From Takakia lepidozioides (lineage: Eukaryota; Streptophyta; Takakiopsida; Takakiales; Takakiaceae): 64,000 nt of DNA. The notes below the pieces were generated by a model, which did not search any database, was not told the DNA's origin, and worked only from the letters and a program-made list of their open reading frames with translations. Shown here piece after piece: positions 1 to 11,013 of this stretch (positions are counted from its first letter, which is position 1; each line of letters opens with the position of its first letter). The DNA is taken from positions 58,730,042 to 58,794,041 of the forward strand of contig CM060734.1 of NCBI GenBank assembly GCA_030704615.1, given 5' to 3'. The position numbers and the translations under genes are program-made.

Positions 1-3000
1 AACCACGGCAGACAGGAGAGAAATTCTTCTTGGGAGAGGGATAACTCTTCTTGGGACCAGGCCCAAGAGAGGTATGGTCCAGACCGACAGGAGGATGGAT
101 GGGGAAGACGACAAGGAGGTGGTCCTGGAGAGGAACGTGGAAGCGACGTCCAGGTTACGGTCTCGAGGGCCGGGGGTTGTGAGATGGGTCTCAAGGGAGG
201 AATCTCTAGGGGAGCGTTTCGCACACAAGGCAGCTTTTCGGCCGACGACGAGAGGACGAGTGGTTTTGCAAACAGCGATGGCCAATTTGGCAGTAGAGAC
301 AGAGTTGGAAACTCCAGCCAGACAGGAGGCAGGGAAGCGTTTAGACGTGAGAGAAGTAACAGGTGGGATAGAGATGGGGCTAGCAGTGTTACATCTACTG
401 AGGGCAACCAAGCACGGGTTCGTAGAGATGCATCTAATAGTTCTGGTGGTTCACGAAATGATCCAAGAGGTGGGTCTGGTCGGCCCAGAAATGAGAGGCG
501 ACATGGCATGAACGAAGTTAGTGATAGAAGGGATGGGAACTGGAGAGAAGGCTGGGAACCGGAGTTGAAAGAAGGGAAACCAAGGGCTGGCCATGAGGGC
601 CACAGGCCACAGGGCACGCATGCAAAGCAAAACGTAGGAGGCGAAGGTAGTGGTTGGGAAGAGAGAGAGACAGGGAGTGGTAGAGAAAGCAGAGAGGGGA
701 TTGTTACAAAGAAAAAATCAGGTGGTCGGTACAGTGGATGGGAAGACACGGAGAGCTTGATCGGGGCTAGTGCAACCCACAATATGGGGAGCGAGTTGAC
801 TGGGAGTGGAGGGGATGAAGCGAGCCGGTCTAAGGGCCTTGGTAGGAAATTCCTTGAAGGAGAGGTGAGGCTGGCACGTGATGATGCCAACGCAAACGGG
901 AGACAAAGCCTCCAAGTTCTTGCTAGTGCCTCAGTTAACTATGGGAGTGCAGTGGACTTTCCTAAAGGTCCCATGGAGAAGGTCAGTGTCATTCAAGATA
1001 CTAGTCAATGGTGGAGTTGCCATCATGTATTGGAAGAGTGATTTTAGAGTCTTGCCAACGCAGAACAAGTACCCACACTCTCTTGCTTTACGAATTGTGT
1101 TTGTGACTAAGAATCTATTATTACTGCCATAATCACATCACAGAGTCCTCAATACATTATCTACTGTCTGATACGGAGTTATGAATGGTCTTTGGACCTG
1201 TGTATGACTGCATACTGAAAGAAACTTACATGCGAATATTACAAAATAAAATGAGTTCATCTAGTTCAAATGAGACTTGCCTGAATAAGAAAAAGTAAGC
1301 CTTGCAGTGATATTGAGTTGGGCTGGTGTTGCATCACACCGCTGAGAAGTTTGACGGGAGAATCAGAAGCAGGAGGTTGGAAAAATCAAGGAGAGGGAGG
1401 CCATCCCTGCCCGTGCGACGCCAGTCTACGATGAAGCTGAGATTGGAATGGGGAGTGAAGGCAGCACACTACCTTGCATTGTTGGCACTTGCCCAGATAT
1501 GTGCCCAGGTAAGCCTTCTACAATTGATAGATATACTCCTGCAACTCTACTTGCCACAGTGCTGTGACTTGTGTTCATATAGGTGTGTTTGTGAGAGAGG
1601 GAGGAAGAAAGAGGAATGAAAAAGGTAAGGAAATTTAGTACTTCGATCAGGGCAGAAATTCAAGAAACGGTGCAAAGTCAATAACATGGTGGGTTGCTCC
1701 AGCCAGGGAAAGGGAACTACGGGAGAGGCTTAGGGATTTGGCGGTGTGGGAGCGTTTGAATGGGAGTTTGTGCAAGACATCAGCAGAGCTTGCTGTAAAG
1801 AAGGTAAACATCTTTTTGGCCCATTTCACCAAAACGCCAAGAAATCTGTAGTTGTTGGTTCCCAAGTGAAGGGTACAATTTGCTTTGTGTGATTGTGATC
1901 TCCCCATTTACTTCAGGGGAGTGGAAGATGATGGATTCCTGCATGGCTAATGTCTCTTTTCCCCAAAAAGCCATAATTGAACAATCTTATCCAAGTGAAA
2001 ACTCTAGCACAGCCTTGAAAGCAGTCTGCAACCTCAACTTCTTTTCAACAGTTTTGCAGGACGTTTTCAAGTACAGATATCCAACCATCGGACGTGCGAC
2101 CACTGCCTGTGTTGTGGCGGACTCTGCATTACTTGCTACGCTTGCTGGATAGTGGTGACTTTCCATTTGAAGTGGCACATTCATTTCTCTTTGACCGCAC
2201 TCGGGCAATCCGACAAGAACTTGGCATGCAGCGCATCTCCAATGGCCAAGCTATCCATATTTATGAAGACATTGTGCGTGTCTTTTAAGTCTTCTTCGCC
2301 CCCCTCTGTCTGCTCTGCACCAGTAATGTGTAGGTTTTCTTTCTTTCTGCAATATCATGTATGCTTCAATGGGCCATCTGTCTGTGTTCTCCCCTTCACC
2401 CTTTCTTTCCATTTCTGCTACTGTAGGGTTCTAAGTACTATCTGCTGTCTTGTGGTGGACTCAATGTGGTAGATACAATATTGTGTAGTTACCCTAGATT
2501 AATTTATCGTGGCTATGCATCAAACAAGTGAATGCAGGTACGTTTTCACATTTTTTCAGAAAGAGAGTTGTCAGCTGCCCCTGGAAAAAAAGTGGATTCA
2601 CAGCTTAATCTGCAACAGCTCTCGAAGTCTCTTTTCACCCTCCTGAACATGTATGCTGTTGAGGACTCCAAATATGGTCTCCAAAATGAAGCAGAGTTTC
2701 ACTGTTACTATGTGCTTTTGAATCTGGGTAATCGTGATCATTTCAAGGTAGGCACTCTGGTAGATAAGTTACCAGTGTTGATGAAGCTTTTCTAGGTTTG
2801 TTGCGGTGTTGTGTTGTGCACAGTTGGGCTGCTGATGGCGTGTTAGGTTTTCTTTGAAGCACCATACAGTAAGGGTACCACATTGTTTCCCTTTGAATAT
2901 TTCCTAAGATACTTGGCTCTCCCTCTCCGTTTCTATCTTGTCAGCAGCATTACAGCTTAGACATAACCTGTTGCACTAAAGCGGATTTTTGGGATATGGA

Positions 3001-3613
3001 TTTTCAGGGAGAGCCATTGTCTCTATGGTTTCGCAGCGTGCCTCACTCAGTGCTGAGAGCCCCAGAGATGCTCTTTGCACGGAAAGTGCTAAGGTACTCA
3101 CTTCCATGTCATATCTATCAAAAAGTAGAGGACTTTATCTCAGATGTCTGCTTTACATTGTTCTTGTCTGATGGTTGGTCATTGTTTGTTTTATTTTCTG
3201 TAGCTCAAAAGCACGTGTGATGCAGGTGCTATCGCATGGATTGTTACAAAGGGTTTTTTAGTCTTGTGAGAAAGGCAACATACCTCCAAGCTTGCCTAAT
3301 GGAACTTTTCTTCAACCAAGCTCGGCTTGTTGCATTGGAAGCTCTGAACGTAGGGGGATACAAACTGCACCCCTATCCTTTGGCCAAAATAGCAGAGCTT
3401 CTGCTCATGGAGGAGAGCAATGTTGAGGAGATGTGCAGGCTTTGTGGTCTATCCACAGGGGTGGACAGTACTAGCAAGGCTCCATCATTATTGGTCAAGC
3501 AATCCTCCTTCAAGTCCCCGGCCAATGCGGAGTTGCGGTATTGGTGCTTTCCAATTAGTCACAAGCGGGCCACTTCTCAGTATGAAGAAATTACTTTAGG
3601 AGGCAAGTTGTAG
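1..3613 (+). CDS. SAC3/GANP family protein (SAC3C-like), 5'-partial
   Basis: SAC3/GANP proteins scaffold TREX-2-type complexes that couple transcription to mRNA export at the nuclear pore. Inferred exons: <1-981, 1373-1508, 1703-1803, 2052-2273, 2538-2747, 3008-3093, 3226-3613; all phases join and give about 707 residues. Exon 1 is open from the window edge and encodes some 327 residues rich in R, G, S, E and W that look disordered. Exon 2 carries the signature GTCPDMCP, split from [19 protein letters not shown] by an intron. Exon 4 has SDVRPLPVL and FDRTRAIRQ, exon 5 [14 protein letters not shown], exon 6 GEPLSLWF, exon 7 YKLHPYPL and VKQSSFKSP, in the order known for plant SAC3C. The acceptor at 2052 was preferred to one nine bases downstream because it encodes the family FCRT. 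The true start lies upstream; an internal ATG at 184 is not needed. Confidence 0.9.
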
Positions 3614-4261
3614 TGACTCAAATAGGTATGCATGGTTGGGATGGCTTAACAGAGACTTGGTTCTCCATCTAGTCAGTAATTGTTGGAAAGTGTACATTGA
3701 ATGTATCCTTCTCTTGTTTGATTTTCTCTATCCTCACTGCCTGGATGTGTTGGCTATATTGTTCTGCACCTAGCTCTAGCCTTCCTTCTCCTGCCCATGC
3801 ATTTCAAGTTTCATGCTCTTTAGTTGATAGTAACAGGCATGTGTCACCACGCCGCCCCAAAGTAAAGCCTTGGTGCGGAAACCACAGGCCACAAAGTCAA
3901 ACCACAAGATCCCCAAAGCGCAATTCAAACATAACTTCTCTAAAAGTTTGTCAGTAATAATGGAAATAAAATTGAAGTGGCACATACATGGATGAGAGAA
4001 GGCTAAATATGAGCTACTTCAAGCCACTGATGCAGCCACTCGTACCTAAGAAGCTCGACCAGTGCTTGCTTGCGCCTTTGTATTTGTGACTCCAGAATGT
4101 GAATCAGTGTCTGTCTGGCCTTTGCAATCCACCACCCCCTCAGCATTTAGAGTGCACAGGACAGTTGTCACTTTGCTACTAGCTTTGATACTGTCCTGTT
4201 CAGGTAGAACCATCAAACTTGGCACTCATGCAAGAAACATGCCAGATGAGAGGAAAACCTG
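3614..4261. other. 3' flank of the SAC3-like gene
   Basis: No convincing coding exon. An AATAAA at 3965-3970, about 350 nt after the stop, is a possible poly(A) signal. Nothing else stands out. Confidence 0.4.
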
Positions 4262-4453
4262 ACAAGGCTGGAGAGCGTTGAGTAGCTGGTGCAAATTACA
4301 GAGAATTGATATGACTTTCTCAACTTGAGAGGGACACTGGAAGGGTTGTTCAACTATTGCATCAGTTAGCTCCAAACACTGCAGCAAAAGCTCTCTGTTC
4401 AATGCCCGAAGCTCCTTCTTGTAATCTGGAGCCAAAGTTGCATCCTTCATCAT
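4262..4453 (-). pseudogene. MED7-like fragment (Mediator subunit 7)
   Basis: The minus strand encodes KKELRALNRELLLQCLELTD followed by VEQPFQCPSQVEKVISIL and NLHQLLNALQP. I recognise this as the central helical core of Mediator subunit 7 (family pattern: ELRALNREL, then VERPSQY, then NLHHLLNSLRPHQ). The frame ends just after the LQP position, where normal MED7 continues as HQARATLI plus a C-terminal helix, and the proline-rich N-terminal half is not seen upstream. It is either an isolated exon or, more likely, a truncated copy. It has the same orientation as the neighbouring PPR relic but no shared frame with it. Confidence 0.6.
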
Positions 4454-4509
4454 TGTTCTTTCTGACCTTCACTAATATGCTGTGGCTTGGACAGTCACAA
4501 CGAGACCAC

Positions 4510-6091
4510 ATCTGGCTTCAACCCTACAGCCTCCATCTCTTGTAGCAAGGCCTCAGCAACTTCACATTGTCCTGCGAGGCCATAACCATGGAGCTTTCCC
4601 TTTCTCAGGTAAGTTATGAGGATACAGAATGTCAGAGAGTTAGGCTCAGTACCCCACCTCTGCATTTCCTCTAGCAAACAAAAAATCTCACTTTTCCTGC
4701 ACCACAAAGAGAGTATAGGTGAAGACAGAACAGGGTTAGCAACAGCATGTGTGGCTCAATAATTAACTGGGTCAATGATTTCAATAAACCTCCCAGAAAT
4801 TTTCTAGTGTCTATAGCCCCAGAATGTGCCCATTGTGGTGGCCCTCATTGTGGTACTAAGGTGATTGTGGAGTAAATTGACAGAGACAGAAGAGTAAAGG
4901 AGAAATATGATAGGGTGGGGCTAAAATTATTCTGTATCTGTCCCACACAAGATTGTCATAGGCAGAGAACTACTCGTAAGCTTTGAATAGCTTTGAAGAA
5001 ATTCCTGCTCCCTCCCATGCCCATTCTGTAGCATGATTATCTGTACCACCCCTTGACCAAACACTCAACCTCATGTCACCAGATTGCTGTCAGCTGTGCT
5101 ATAGCAATGTGGCAATTTAAGCTGAGTCTCTGGTACCCTGGTGGGCTGAAACCTGGCAACTGGCTACCAGACCATCAGGTATTGGGAGTGTCAAGGACTT
5201 CTCCGGGCACAGTCGCCGAGCACATTCTCTCTCTAATCTATGACAAAAGCTGTCACACAGTTGTGCAGGTGCATGCACGAAAGCATAGAAAGAAACCACA
5301 GTATTGAACGTCATCTCGCACTCTCTCCGAGCTCTTACCTGCCACAGTTCAGAAGTGCTGTCATCAAGGCATTGTAGACATGGACACACCGAAAGGATTC
5401 CCCCAGTGGCATATTGTGTAAGAGCAGATGATAGAAAAGCTTCTTGAATCTAGAAGGCAAGGCTCGTGAAGACGCATCCACTGAAAGAATGCATGAACAA
5501 CCGCTCCTCTCCCAATGCTTCCAACACAAAGTTTCCCTCAATAATACTGAGTTTATTGGTAAATTCATCCAGGTGATCTTCCAAGGAGTGTTTTTTAAGT
5601 GAATTATTGGCAATTCGAAGAATTTCACTGACTGGGCCTAACAGTTTGGGCTCCTGAGTGGGAAGATCTGAACTATGAATCAACCAGCCTATGCTGTCCT
5701 GGGATGATATTTTGTCTGAAGGGGGGGATGTACACCCTCAAATCTTGATCTTTATCCCTCCACCTCCGCCGTGCAGGAAAGAGTGATTCATCTTTACAGA
5801 TTGCAGCTCCTCGAGGTTGCAGTCCAAGAGTTTGAGAGGCCTCCTGGCTACTTGAACCCTGCTTCCTTCTGCAGGCGGGTCCCAGCTTCCACCGCGAGAT
5901 TGGAGAAATTCCCTGAGTAAATCTCTGGTTTTTTCTTCAACCATCTCCAGCATCTCATCTGCCTCTCCACCAGTTGAGGCAGTTGAGGCACTGGCTCTCA
6001 AGCCCTTGAAATATGTTGACAGAAGCTGAGCATTCATCGTCGCCTCTTGACAGACTTTGCTTCTCGAAACAACCCCCACGGCTCGATTCAC
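4510..6091 (-). pseudogene. P-class PPR gene of the EMB1006/At5g50280 type, frameshifted
   Basis: P-class PPR proteins bind organelle RNA. First exon 6091 to about 5738 opens with MNRAVGV and has no clear domain. The next stretch, about 5720-5340, holds three pieces in three frames: NFVLEALGEE, then FFQWMRLHEPCL, then CVHVYNALMTALLNCGR ending at a good GTAAGA donor. The order matches what I recall of Arabidopsis EMB1006 (LEALGE, HFFQWMRLQEPSL, DVHVYNA, GLLSCGR), with the intervening LFPLLGR region lost. At 4707-4510 another piece reads EPNSLTFCILITYLRK and then jumps to AEALLQEMEAVGLKPDVVS, again lacking motifs between. Two frame changes plus deletions argue for a pseudogene; unrecognised introns could explain part of it. 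Confidence 0.6.
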
Positions 6092-6674
6092 GATCTCGCC
6101 TGTATTGTTCCGTCATAACTTAATTCTCCCATTAGCCTCCAAACTCTGCTCAAGAACGTGTGCTTTTTACCGAACTTTCAACAAAGATATTACTGTGCTC
6201 TTCCAAAGTGGCAGTGGTCACGGGCCTACATCGACCACCGGTTCGTCGTCGTGCCCTTCTGATGGCTCCTACTAGTGGTTAGCGCTTCCATGTAGCCGCC
6301 AGATGGGTCTCACATGCAATTGCCACTTTCACATGCAATAGCCATGTGGGGCCCGCATGCAATATGTACCCACCCTTTCGGACAGCCCCACCGTCTTTGG
6401 CTGATTTTATTTTTTGAACGACTTGGGGTACATAAATTGGAACGTTAGAAAAACTTAAATGCCAAGACCTTCCCTCCCTGGACGATTTCAGAGACCACTC
6501 TACAACAATCTCCAGACTGCAAACATAAGCTGTGTTAGCATCTGTATAAGTCTGGATATGTTCGTTGTTCCTCATCGTGCAGAGCCCAATGGAGCCCAAA
6601 ACAACTTGCATGAATGTGGTTGAAAGCTCACTAGCACCCCTCAGTAAAGGACCTTGTCAAAATGTTGATGCTGT
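6092..6674. other. spacer between divergent PPR relic and PDF-motif locus
   Basis: A shared upstream region for the minus-strand PPR relic and the plus-strand PDF/PPR locus. I looked for an OB-fold (single-stranded DNA-binding) exon, expected upstream of PDF motifs in OSB proteins, and could not recognise one. Confidence 0.4.
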
Positions 6675-7062
6675 CGGAAATTCGAGCACAAACCTCTACC
6701 TTGGAGCACGGAGCAGAGCTGGCACGAGTTTTTTAAAGATCCTTCACGATGGTGGGACAACCGCAATCGCAAGGTGTGGCTTTTTCTTAATGTACGATGT
6801 GAAGAAGTTTGTCCATCCTGCAAATGTGGGCTCTTGGCTCCTGTTAGTACCATGATTTGGTATTCTTCCTGATGTTTACAAGGTTCTTGGGAGAGTCAGC
6901 TTGGTCTTAGCAGGCCGTGTTTCAATCTCTGCCTGCTCAGCTGCACCGTGGTGGTTCTCACAGACCAATCCGACATTACCTGACTACAGACACAAGCAGC
7001 ACACACAAGAGGTCCTTTTGGGTTGATGGTCCGTCAAATCCTCCATGGGTCATGACACAAGG
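6675..7062 (+). pseudogene. OSB-type PDF motif, copy A (frameshifted)
   Basis: OSB proteins are plant organellar single-stranded DNA-binding proteins whose C-terminal PDF motif gives much of the binding. Here 6675-6773 encodes SWHEFFKDPSRWWDNRNRK, the first half of the motif, ending at a possible AAG/GTGTGG donor. The second half follows at about 6979-7062 as PDYRHKQHTQEVL, then in the next frame FWVDGPSNPPWVMTQ. One extra T in the run at 7015-7018 separates the two, so this copy seems broken unless splicing avoids it. It is the most diverged of three copies in a row. Confidence 0.6.
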
Positions 7063-7077
7063 TCAAGGACAATGCGG

Positions 7078-8229
7078 TGAGGGCACCTTCTTCTTCGACC
7101 TATTTCAGCCTGTTTTGCCCTCTCATCAGACTCGGCCCTGAATTTGCATATTGAATTCTGTAAGTTAGCTCGTTGGGTGGATCTGTGGTGGTTTGGAGTG
7201 ACTTTGACAAGTTACTGCCGATGTGGCAGCAGGAAAGTATCCAAAAACAGATAACAGAGATGAGGAGAAGCTTTGGAATGAACACTTTTCGGACCCCAGT
7301 CAAGGGTGGGACAATGGAGACCAAAAGGTAAATGCCTGTTGGAAGCAGACGCAAGTCAGCATAGAAACCAGTGTGATAAGTATGGTTGGGGTGTTTGCTG
7401 GAAGAATTCTAGGCTGTCATTGTCAGTTGCTAGCAGCAAGGCAAGGATGTATGCATAATTTGTGCAGAGGCATGGATAGCTGAAGGAGCAGGGATAGAGT
7501 GTGGGTCCAGATTCATCCAAGAGGGCCGGATTTCAAGCTCCAGATTACCTATGATTCCCTGTGGAAGGATAGCTACAAGAAACCTGCATGGGTAGATGGT
7601 CAACTGGAAGCCGCAGCAGCAGCAGCACAATTGATAAAATCAGGCACTGCTAATGAAGGCACCTTCTTCAACACATTTCACCCTGTTTTTCCCTCTTATC
7701 AGAACTGGCCCTAAATTTCCGTGTTGAATTCTGCAAGTTAGCTGGTTGAGTGAATCTAGTTTGGAGTGACTTTGACATGATACTGCCAATGTGACAACGG
7801 GAAAGTATCCAGAAACAGGTAACAGAGATGAGGAGAAGCTGTGGAATGAATACTTTTCTGACCCCAGTCAATGGTGGGACCACCGAGGCAAAAAGGTGAA
7901 TGCCTGTTCGATTACAGAGAGTAGCAAACGCAATTCAGCATAGGAACTAGTGTGATAAGCTGAGTTGGGTGTTTCCTAGAACAAGTCTAGGCTGTCATTG
8001 TCAGCTGCTAGCAGCAAGGCAAGGATGTATGCATGATTTGTGCAGAGGAATGGATAGCTGAAGGAGCAGGGATGGAGTGTGGGTCCAGATTCATCCAAGA
8101 GGGCCAGATTTCAAGCACAAGACTACCTATGATTCCCTGTGGATCAATAGCTACAAGAAACCTGCATGGATAGATGGTCAACTAAAGGCAGCAGCTGCAG
8201 CGGCACAGTTGATAAAATCAGGCACCTCA
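7078..8229 (+). repeat. 575-bp tandem duplication carrying PDF motifs B and C
   Basis: Two head-to-tail blocks, about 7078-7653 and 7654-8229, match along nearly their whole length (for example the CACCTTCTTC anchors at 7084 and 7660). Each carries a PDF first half (SDPSQGWDN in block 1, SDPSQWWDH in block 2), an apparent intron of about 200 bp starting GTAAAT or GTGAAT, and a second half GPDFK...YDSLW...YKKPAWVDGQL. Block 1 has lost one tryptophan of the WW pair. Block 2 reads into the PPR ORF; block 1 runs into the start of block 2. Confidence 0.75.
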
Positions 8230-11013
8230 ACCATGACCACAGCTTCTGGAAGAGGATCAAGAGAGGGAGTCCACAATGCCTCATCTGGCACTTCTGGGCA
8301 TGTGAAGATGCTTTGTGAGGCAGGCAGACTGAAAGAGGCTCTACAGACTTTAAACCAAGGAGGCATTTCAGCAGATTCAGATACGTATGTCTGTCTCTTG
8401 CATAAGTGCATCAAGATGAAAGGCCTGGAAGCTGGAAAGCAGGTGCACACTCACATTATCCAAAGTGGATTCACGCCAAATGTTTTTCTATTCAACACCC
8501 TTGTCAACATGTATGTTAAGTGCGGGAGCATCATGGATGCTCACCAAGTGTTCAACAGAATGCCTCAACGATCTTTGATCACGTGGAATATAATGTTGGC
8601 AGGATTTACCAAGCATGGGTGTGGTAGGAGTGCTTTGGAGACCTATGAGCAAATGACGCGCGAAAGGGTGAAGCCCAACCACATCACTTTTGTTTGTGTT
8701 TGCAATGCGTGTGCAAGCCTGGGAGCCCTGGAAAAGGGGAAAGAGGTCCATGGTGACATCGTCAAAGCTGGAATTGTACCAGATGTGATTCTGAACAATA
8801 CCCTCGTGGACATGTATGCCAAATGTGGGTGCATCGAGGATGCAAAGGGAGTGTTCGACACTATGGCTGAACGAGATGTGGTGTCGTGGAGTGCGATGAT
8901 TGCAGGATATGCACAGCAGGGGCGCGGGATGGAGGCTTTGGAGACGTATGAGCAAATGATGGGCGAAGGGGTGAAGCCCAACCACATCACGTTTGTGTGC
9001 ATTTGCAATGCGTGTGCAAGCCTGGCATCCCTGGAAAAGGGCAAAGAGGTCCATGGCGACATCGTCAGAGCTGGAATTGTACCAAATGTCATTCTGAACA
9101 CTGCCCTGGTGGACATGTATGCAAAATGTGGGAGCATCGAGGATGCAAAGGGAGTGTTCGACACTATGGCTGAACGAGATGTGGTGTCGTGGAGTGCGAT
9201 GATTGCAGGATATGCACAGCAAGGGCGCGGGATGGAGGCTTTGGAGACCTATGAGCAAATGATGGGGGAAGGGGTGAAGCCCAACAACATCACGTTTGTG
9301 TGCGTTTGCAGTGCATGTGCAAGCCTGGCAGCCCTTGAAAAGGGCAAAGAGGTGCATGGTTGCATCGCCAAAGCTGGAATTGTACCAGATATGATTCTGA
9401 ACAATACCCTCGTAGACATGTATGCCAAATGTGGGAGCATCGAAGATGCAAAGGGAGTGTTCGACAATATGGCTGAACGAAATGTGGTGTCGTGGAGTGC
9501 GATGATTGCAGGATATGCACAGCAGGGGCGTGGGATGGAGGCTTTGGAGACGTATGAGCAAATGATGGGGGAAGGGGTGAAGCCCGACCACATCACGTTT
9601 GTGTGCGTTTGCAATGCTTGTGCAAGCCTGGCAGCCCTGGAAAAGGGCAAAGAGGTGCATGGTTGCATCGCGAAAGCTGCAATTGTACCAAATGTCATCC
9701 TGAACACTGCCCTGGTGGACATGTATGCCAAATGTGGGAGCATGGGGGATGCGAAGGGAGTGTTCAACAATATGGCTGAACGAAATGTGGTGTCGTGGAG
9801 TGCGATGATTGCAGGGTATGCACAGCAGGGGCGCGGGATGGAGGCTTTGGAGACGTATGAGCAAATGATGGGGGAAGGGGTGAAGCCCGACCACATCACA
9901 TTTGTGTGCATTTGCAGTGCGTGTGCAAGCCTGGCAGCCCTGGAAAAGGGCAAAGAGGTGCATGGTTGCATCGCCAAAGCTGGAATTGTACCAGATGTGA
10001 TTCTGAACAATACCCTCGTGGACATGTATGCCAAATGTGGGAGCATCGAGGATGCAAAGGGAGTGTTCGACAATATGGCTGAACGAAATGTGGCGTCTTG
10101 GAACGCGATGATGGCAGGATATGCACAGCATGGTTGTCATAGGGAGGTCGTGCAACAATTTGAAGGAATGCAAAAGAACGGCTTGAAGCCGGACGGTATC
10201 ACCTTTATATGTGTTCTCTCTGCATGCAGCCACGCTGGCCTACTGAATGAAGGAAGACGCTACTTTGATTCCCTGAGTCAAGATCATGGTGTCACTCCGA
10301 CAGTAAAGCACTTTGGCTGCATGGTGGACCTTCTTGGACGTGCGGGACAACTGGATGAGGCAGTGGACCTGATTAGTAGAATGCCCATCAATCCAAATGT
10401 TGTGATGTGGAAGGCCTTGCTTGGTTCCTGCAGAATCCACGGGAATGTGGAGATGGCTGAACGTGCAGCAACATCTATCCTCAAGTGGGATGAACAGGAT
10501 GCCGCGACTTATGTGTTGCTCTCAAACATCTATGCTGCAGCTGGCAGGTGGGATGATACTGCAAAGGTGAGAAGAATGATGAAGGTCAGAGGGGTTAGAA
10601 AGGAGCCAGGTCGCTGCTGCATTGAGGTTGGCAACAGGGTGCACACCTTCGTTGTAGATGACAAGTTGCATCCCAGAATTAAGGAAATCCATGCTGAGCT
10701 GAGAAGATTGTCTGTGCAGATGAAGGAGGCGGGGTATGTGCCTGACACGCGCTTTGTATTGCATGATGTGGGGGAGGAGGAAAAGGAATTTTCTCTCTGC
10801 CACCACAGTGAGAAGCTGGCCATTGGTTTTGGGCTGATCAGCACGACCCCTAGGACGCCTCTCCGTCTCATCAAGAATCTTCGAGTGTGTGGTGACTGCC
10901 ACACCTCCACCAAATTCATCTCAAAGATTGTTGGCCGAGCAATTGTTGTACGGGACGCTAACCGCTTTCACCACTTTGAAGATGGGATTTGTTCTTGTGG
11001 GGATTACTGGTGA
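8077..11013 (+). CDS. PDF-motif / PPR-DYW protein (organelle RNA-editing factor type)
   Basis: PLS-class PPR proteins with a DYW domain recognise organelle transcripts and deaminate C to U. The frame is open over 978 codons. It begins with the PDF half GPDFKHKTTYDSLWINSYKK (about 8104-8160), with no ATG before it, so either an upstream exon supplies the start or translation begins at the first in-frame ATG, 8233, giving 926 aa. PLS repeats run from about 8400 to 10500, then E/E+ motifs, then DYW. Deaminase landmarks are complete: HSE with H at 10804 and E at 10810, CGDCH with cysteines at 10888 and 10897, and the terminus CSCGDYW. Five near-identical 101-residue P-L-S units fill 8596-10110. 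No clear transit peptide is seen after 8233. The family is well recognised; the PDF fusion is my reading of the continuous frame. Confidence 0.9.
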   Translation: MWVQIHPRGPDFKHKTTYDSLWINSYKKPAWIDGQLKAAAAAAQLIKSGTSTMTTASGRGSREGVHNASSGTSGHVKMLCEAGRLKEALQTLNQGGISADSDTYVCLLHKCIKMKGLEAGKQVHTHIIQSGFTPNVFLFNTLVNMYVKCGSIMDAHQVFNRMPQRSLITWNIMLAGFTKHGCGRSALETYEQMTRERVKPNHITFVCVCNACASLGALEKGKEVHGDIVKAGIVPDVILNNTLVDMYAKCGCIEDAKGVFDTMAERDVVSWSAMIAGYAQQGRGMEALETYEQMMGEGVKPNHITFVCICNACASLASLEKGKEVHGDIVRAGIVPNVILNTALVDMYAKCGSIEDAKGVFDTMAERDVVSWSAMIAGYAQQGRGMEALETYEQMMGEGVKPNNITFVCVCSACASLAALEKGKEVHGCIAKAGIVPDMILNNTLVDMYAKCGSIEDAKGVFDNMAERNVVSWSAMIAGYAQQGRGMEALETYEQMMGEGVKPDHITFVCVCNACASLAALEKGKEVHGCIAKAAIVPNVILNTALVDMYAKCGSMGDAKGVFNNMAERNVVSWSAMIAGYAQQGRGMEALETYEQMMGEGVKPDHITFVCICSACASLAALEKGKEVHGCIAKAGIVPDVILNNTLVDMYAKCGSIEDAKGVFDNMAERNVASWNAMMAGYAQHGCHREVVQQFEGMQKNGLKPDGITFICVLSACSHAGLLNEGRRYFDSLSQDHGVTPTVKHFGCMVDLLGRAGQLDEAVDLISRMPINPNVVMWKALLGSCRIHGNVEMAERAATSILKWDEQDAATYVLLSNIYAAAGRWDDTAKVRRMMKVRGVRKEPGRCCIEVGNRVHTFVVDDKLHPRIKEIHAELRRLSVQMKEAGYVPDTRFVLHDVGEEEKEFSLCHHSEKLAIGFGLISTTPRTPLRLIKNLRVCGDCHTSTKFISKIVGRAIVVRDANRFHHFEDGICSCGDYW
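8596..10110 (+). repeat. 303-bp tandem repeats inside the PPR array
   Basis: The segment GCAGGATATGCACAGCA recurs at 8902, 9205, 9508 and (one base changed) 9811, exactly 303 bp apart. Each period codes for 101 residues, one P-L-S triplet. Differences cluster at a few codons (NHITF/NNITF/DHITF, PDVILNNT/PNVILNTA, AERDVV/AERNVV), the positions that vary in RNA-contacting PPR motifs. The match between units is much higher than between normal PPR motifs, which points to recent duplication or conversion. Confidence 0.95.

Noticed and set aside
184-1041. Separate 285-aa gene starting at the ATG at 184
   Set aside because: The same frame is open from position 1 and splices in phase to the SAC3 core, so this is the N-terminal exon of that gene; the stop at 1039 lies in the intron.
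8077-8232. Translation start at 8077
   Set aside because: The codon there is GTG, unlikely as a start in a plant nuclear gene; the region encodes a PDF half-motif that should be entered by splicing or be untranslated.
8488-10233. Long minus-strand ORFs opposite the PPR array (up to 581 codons)
   Set aside because: They mirror the 303-bp repeats of the plus-strand gene; the open frame follows from the repeated composition and the translations show no family motif.
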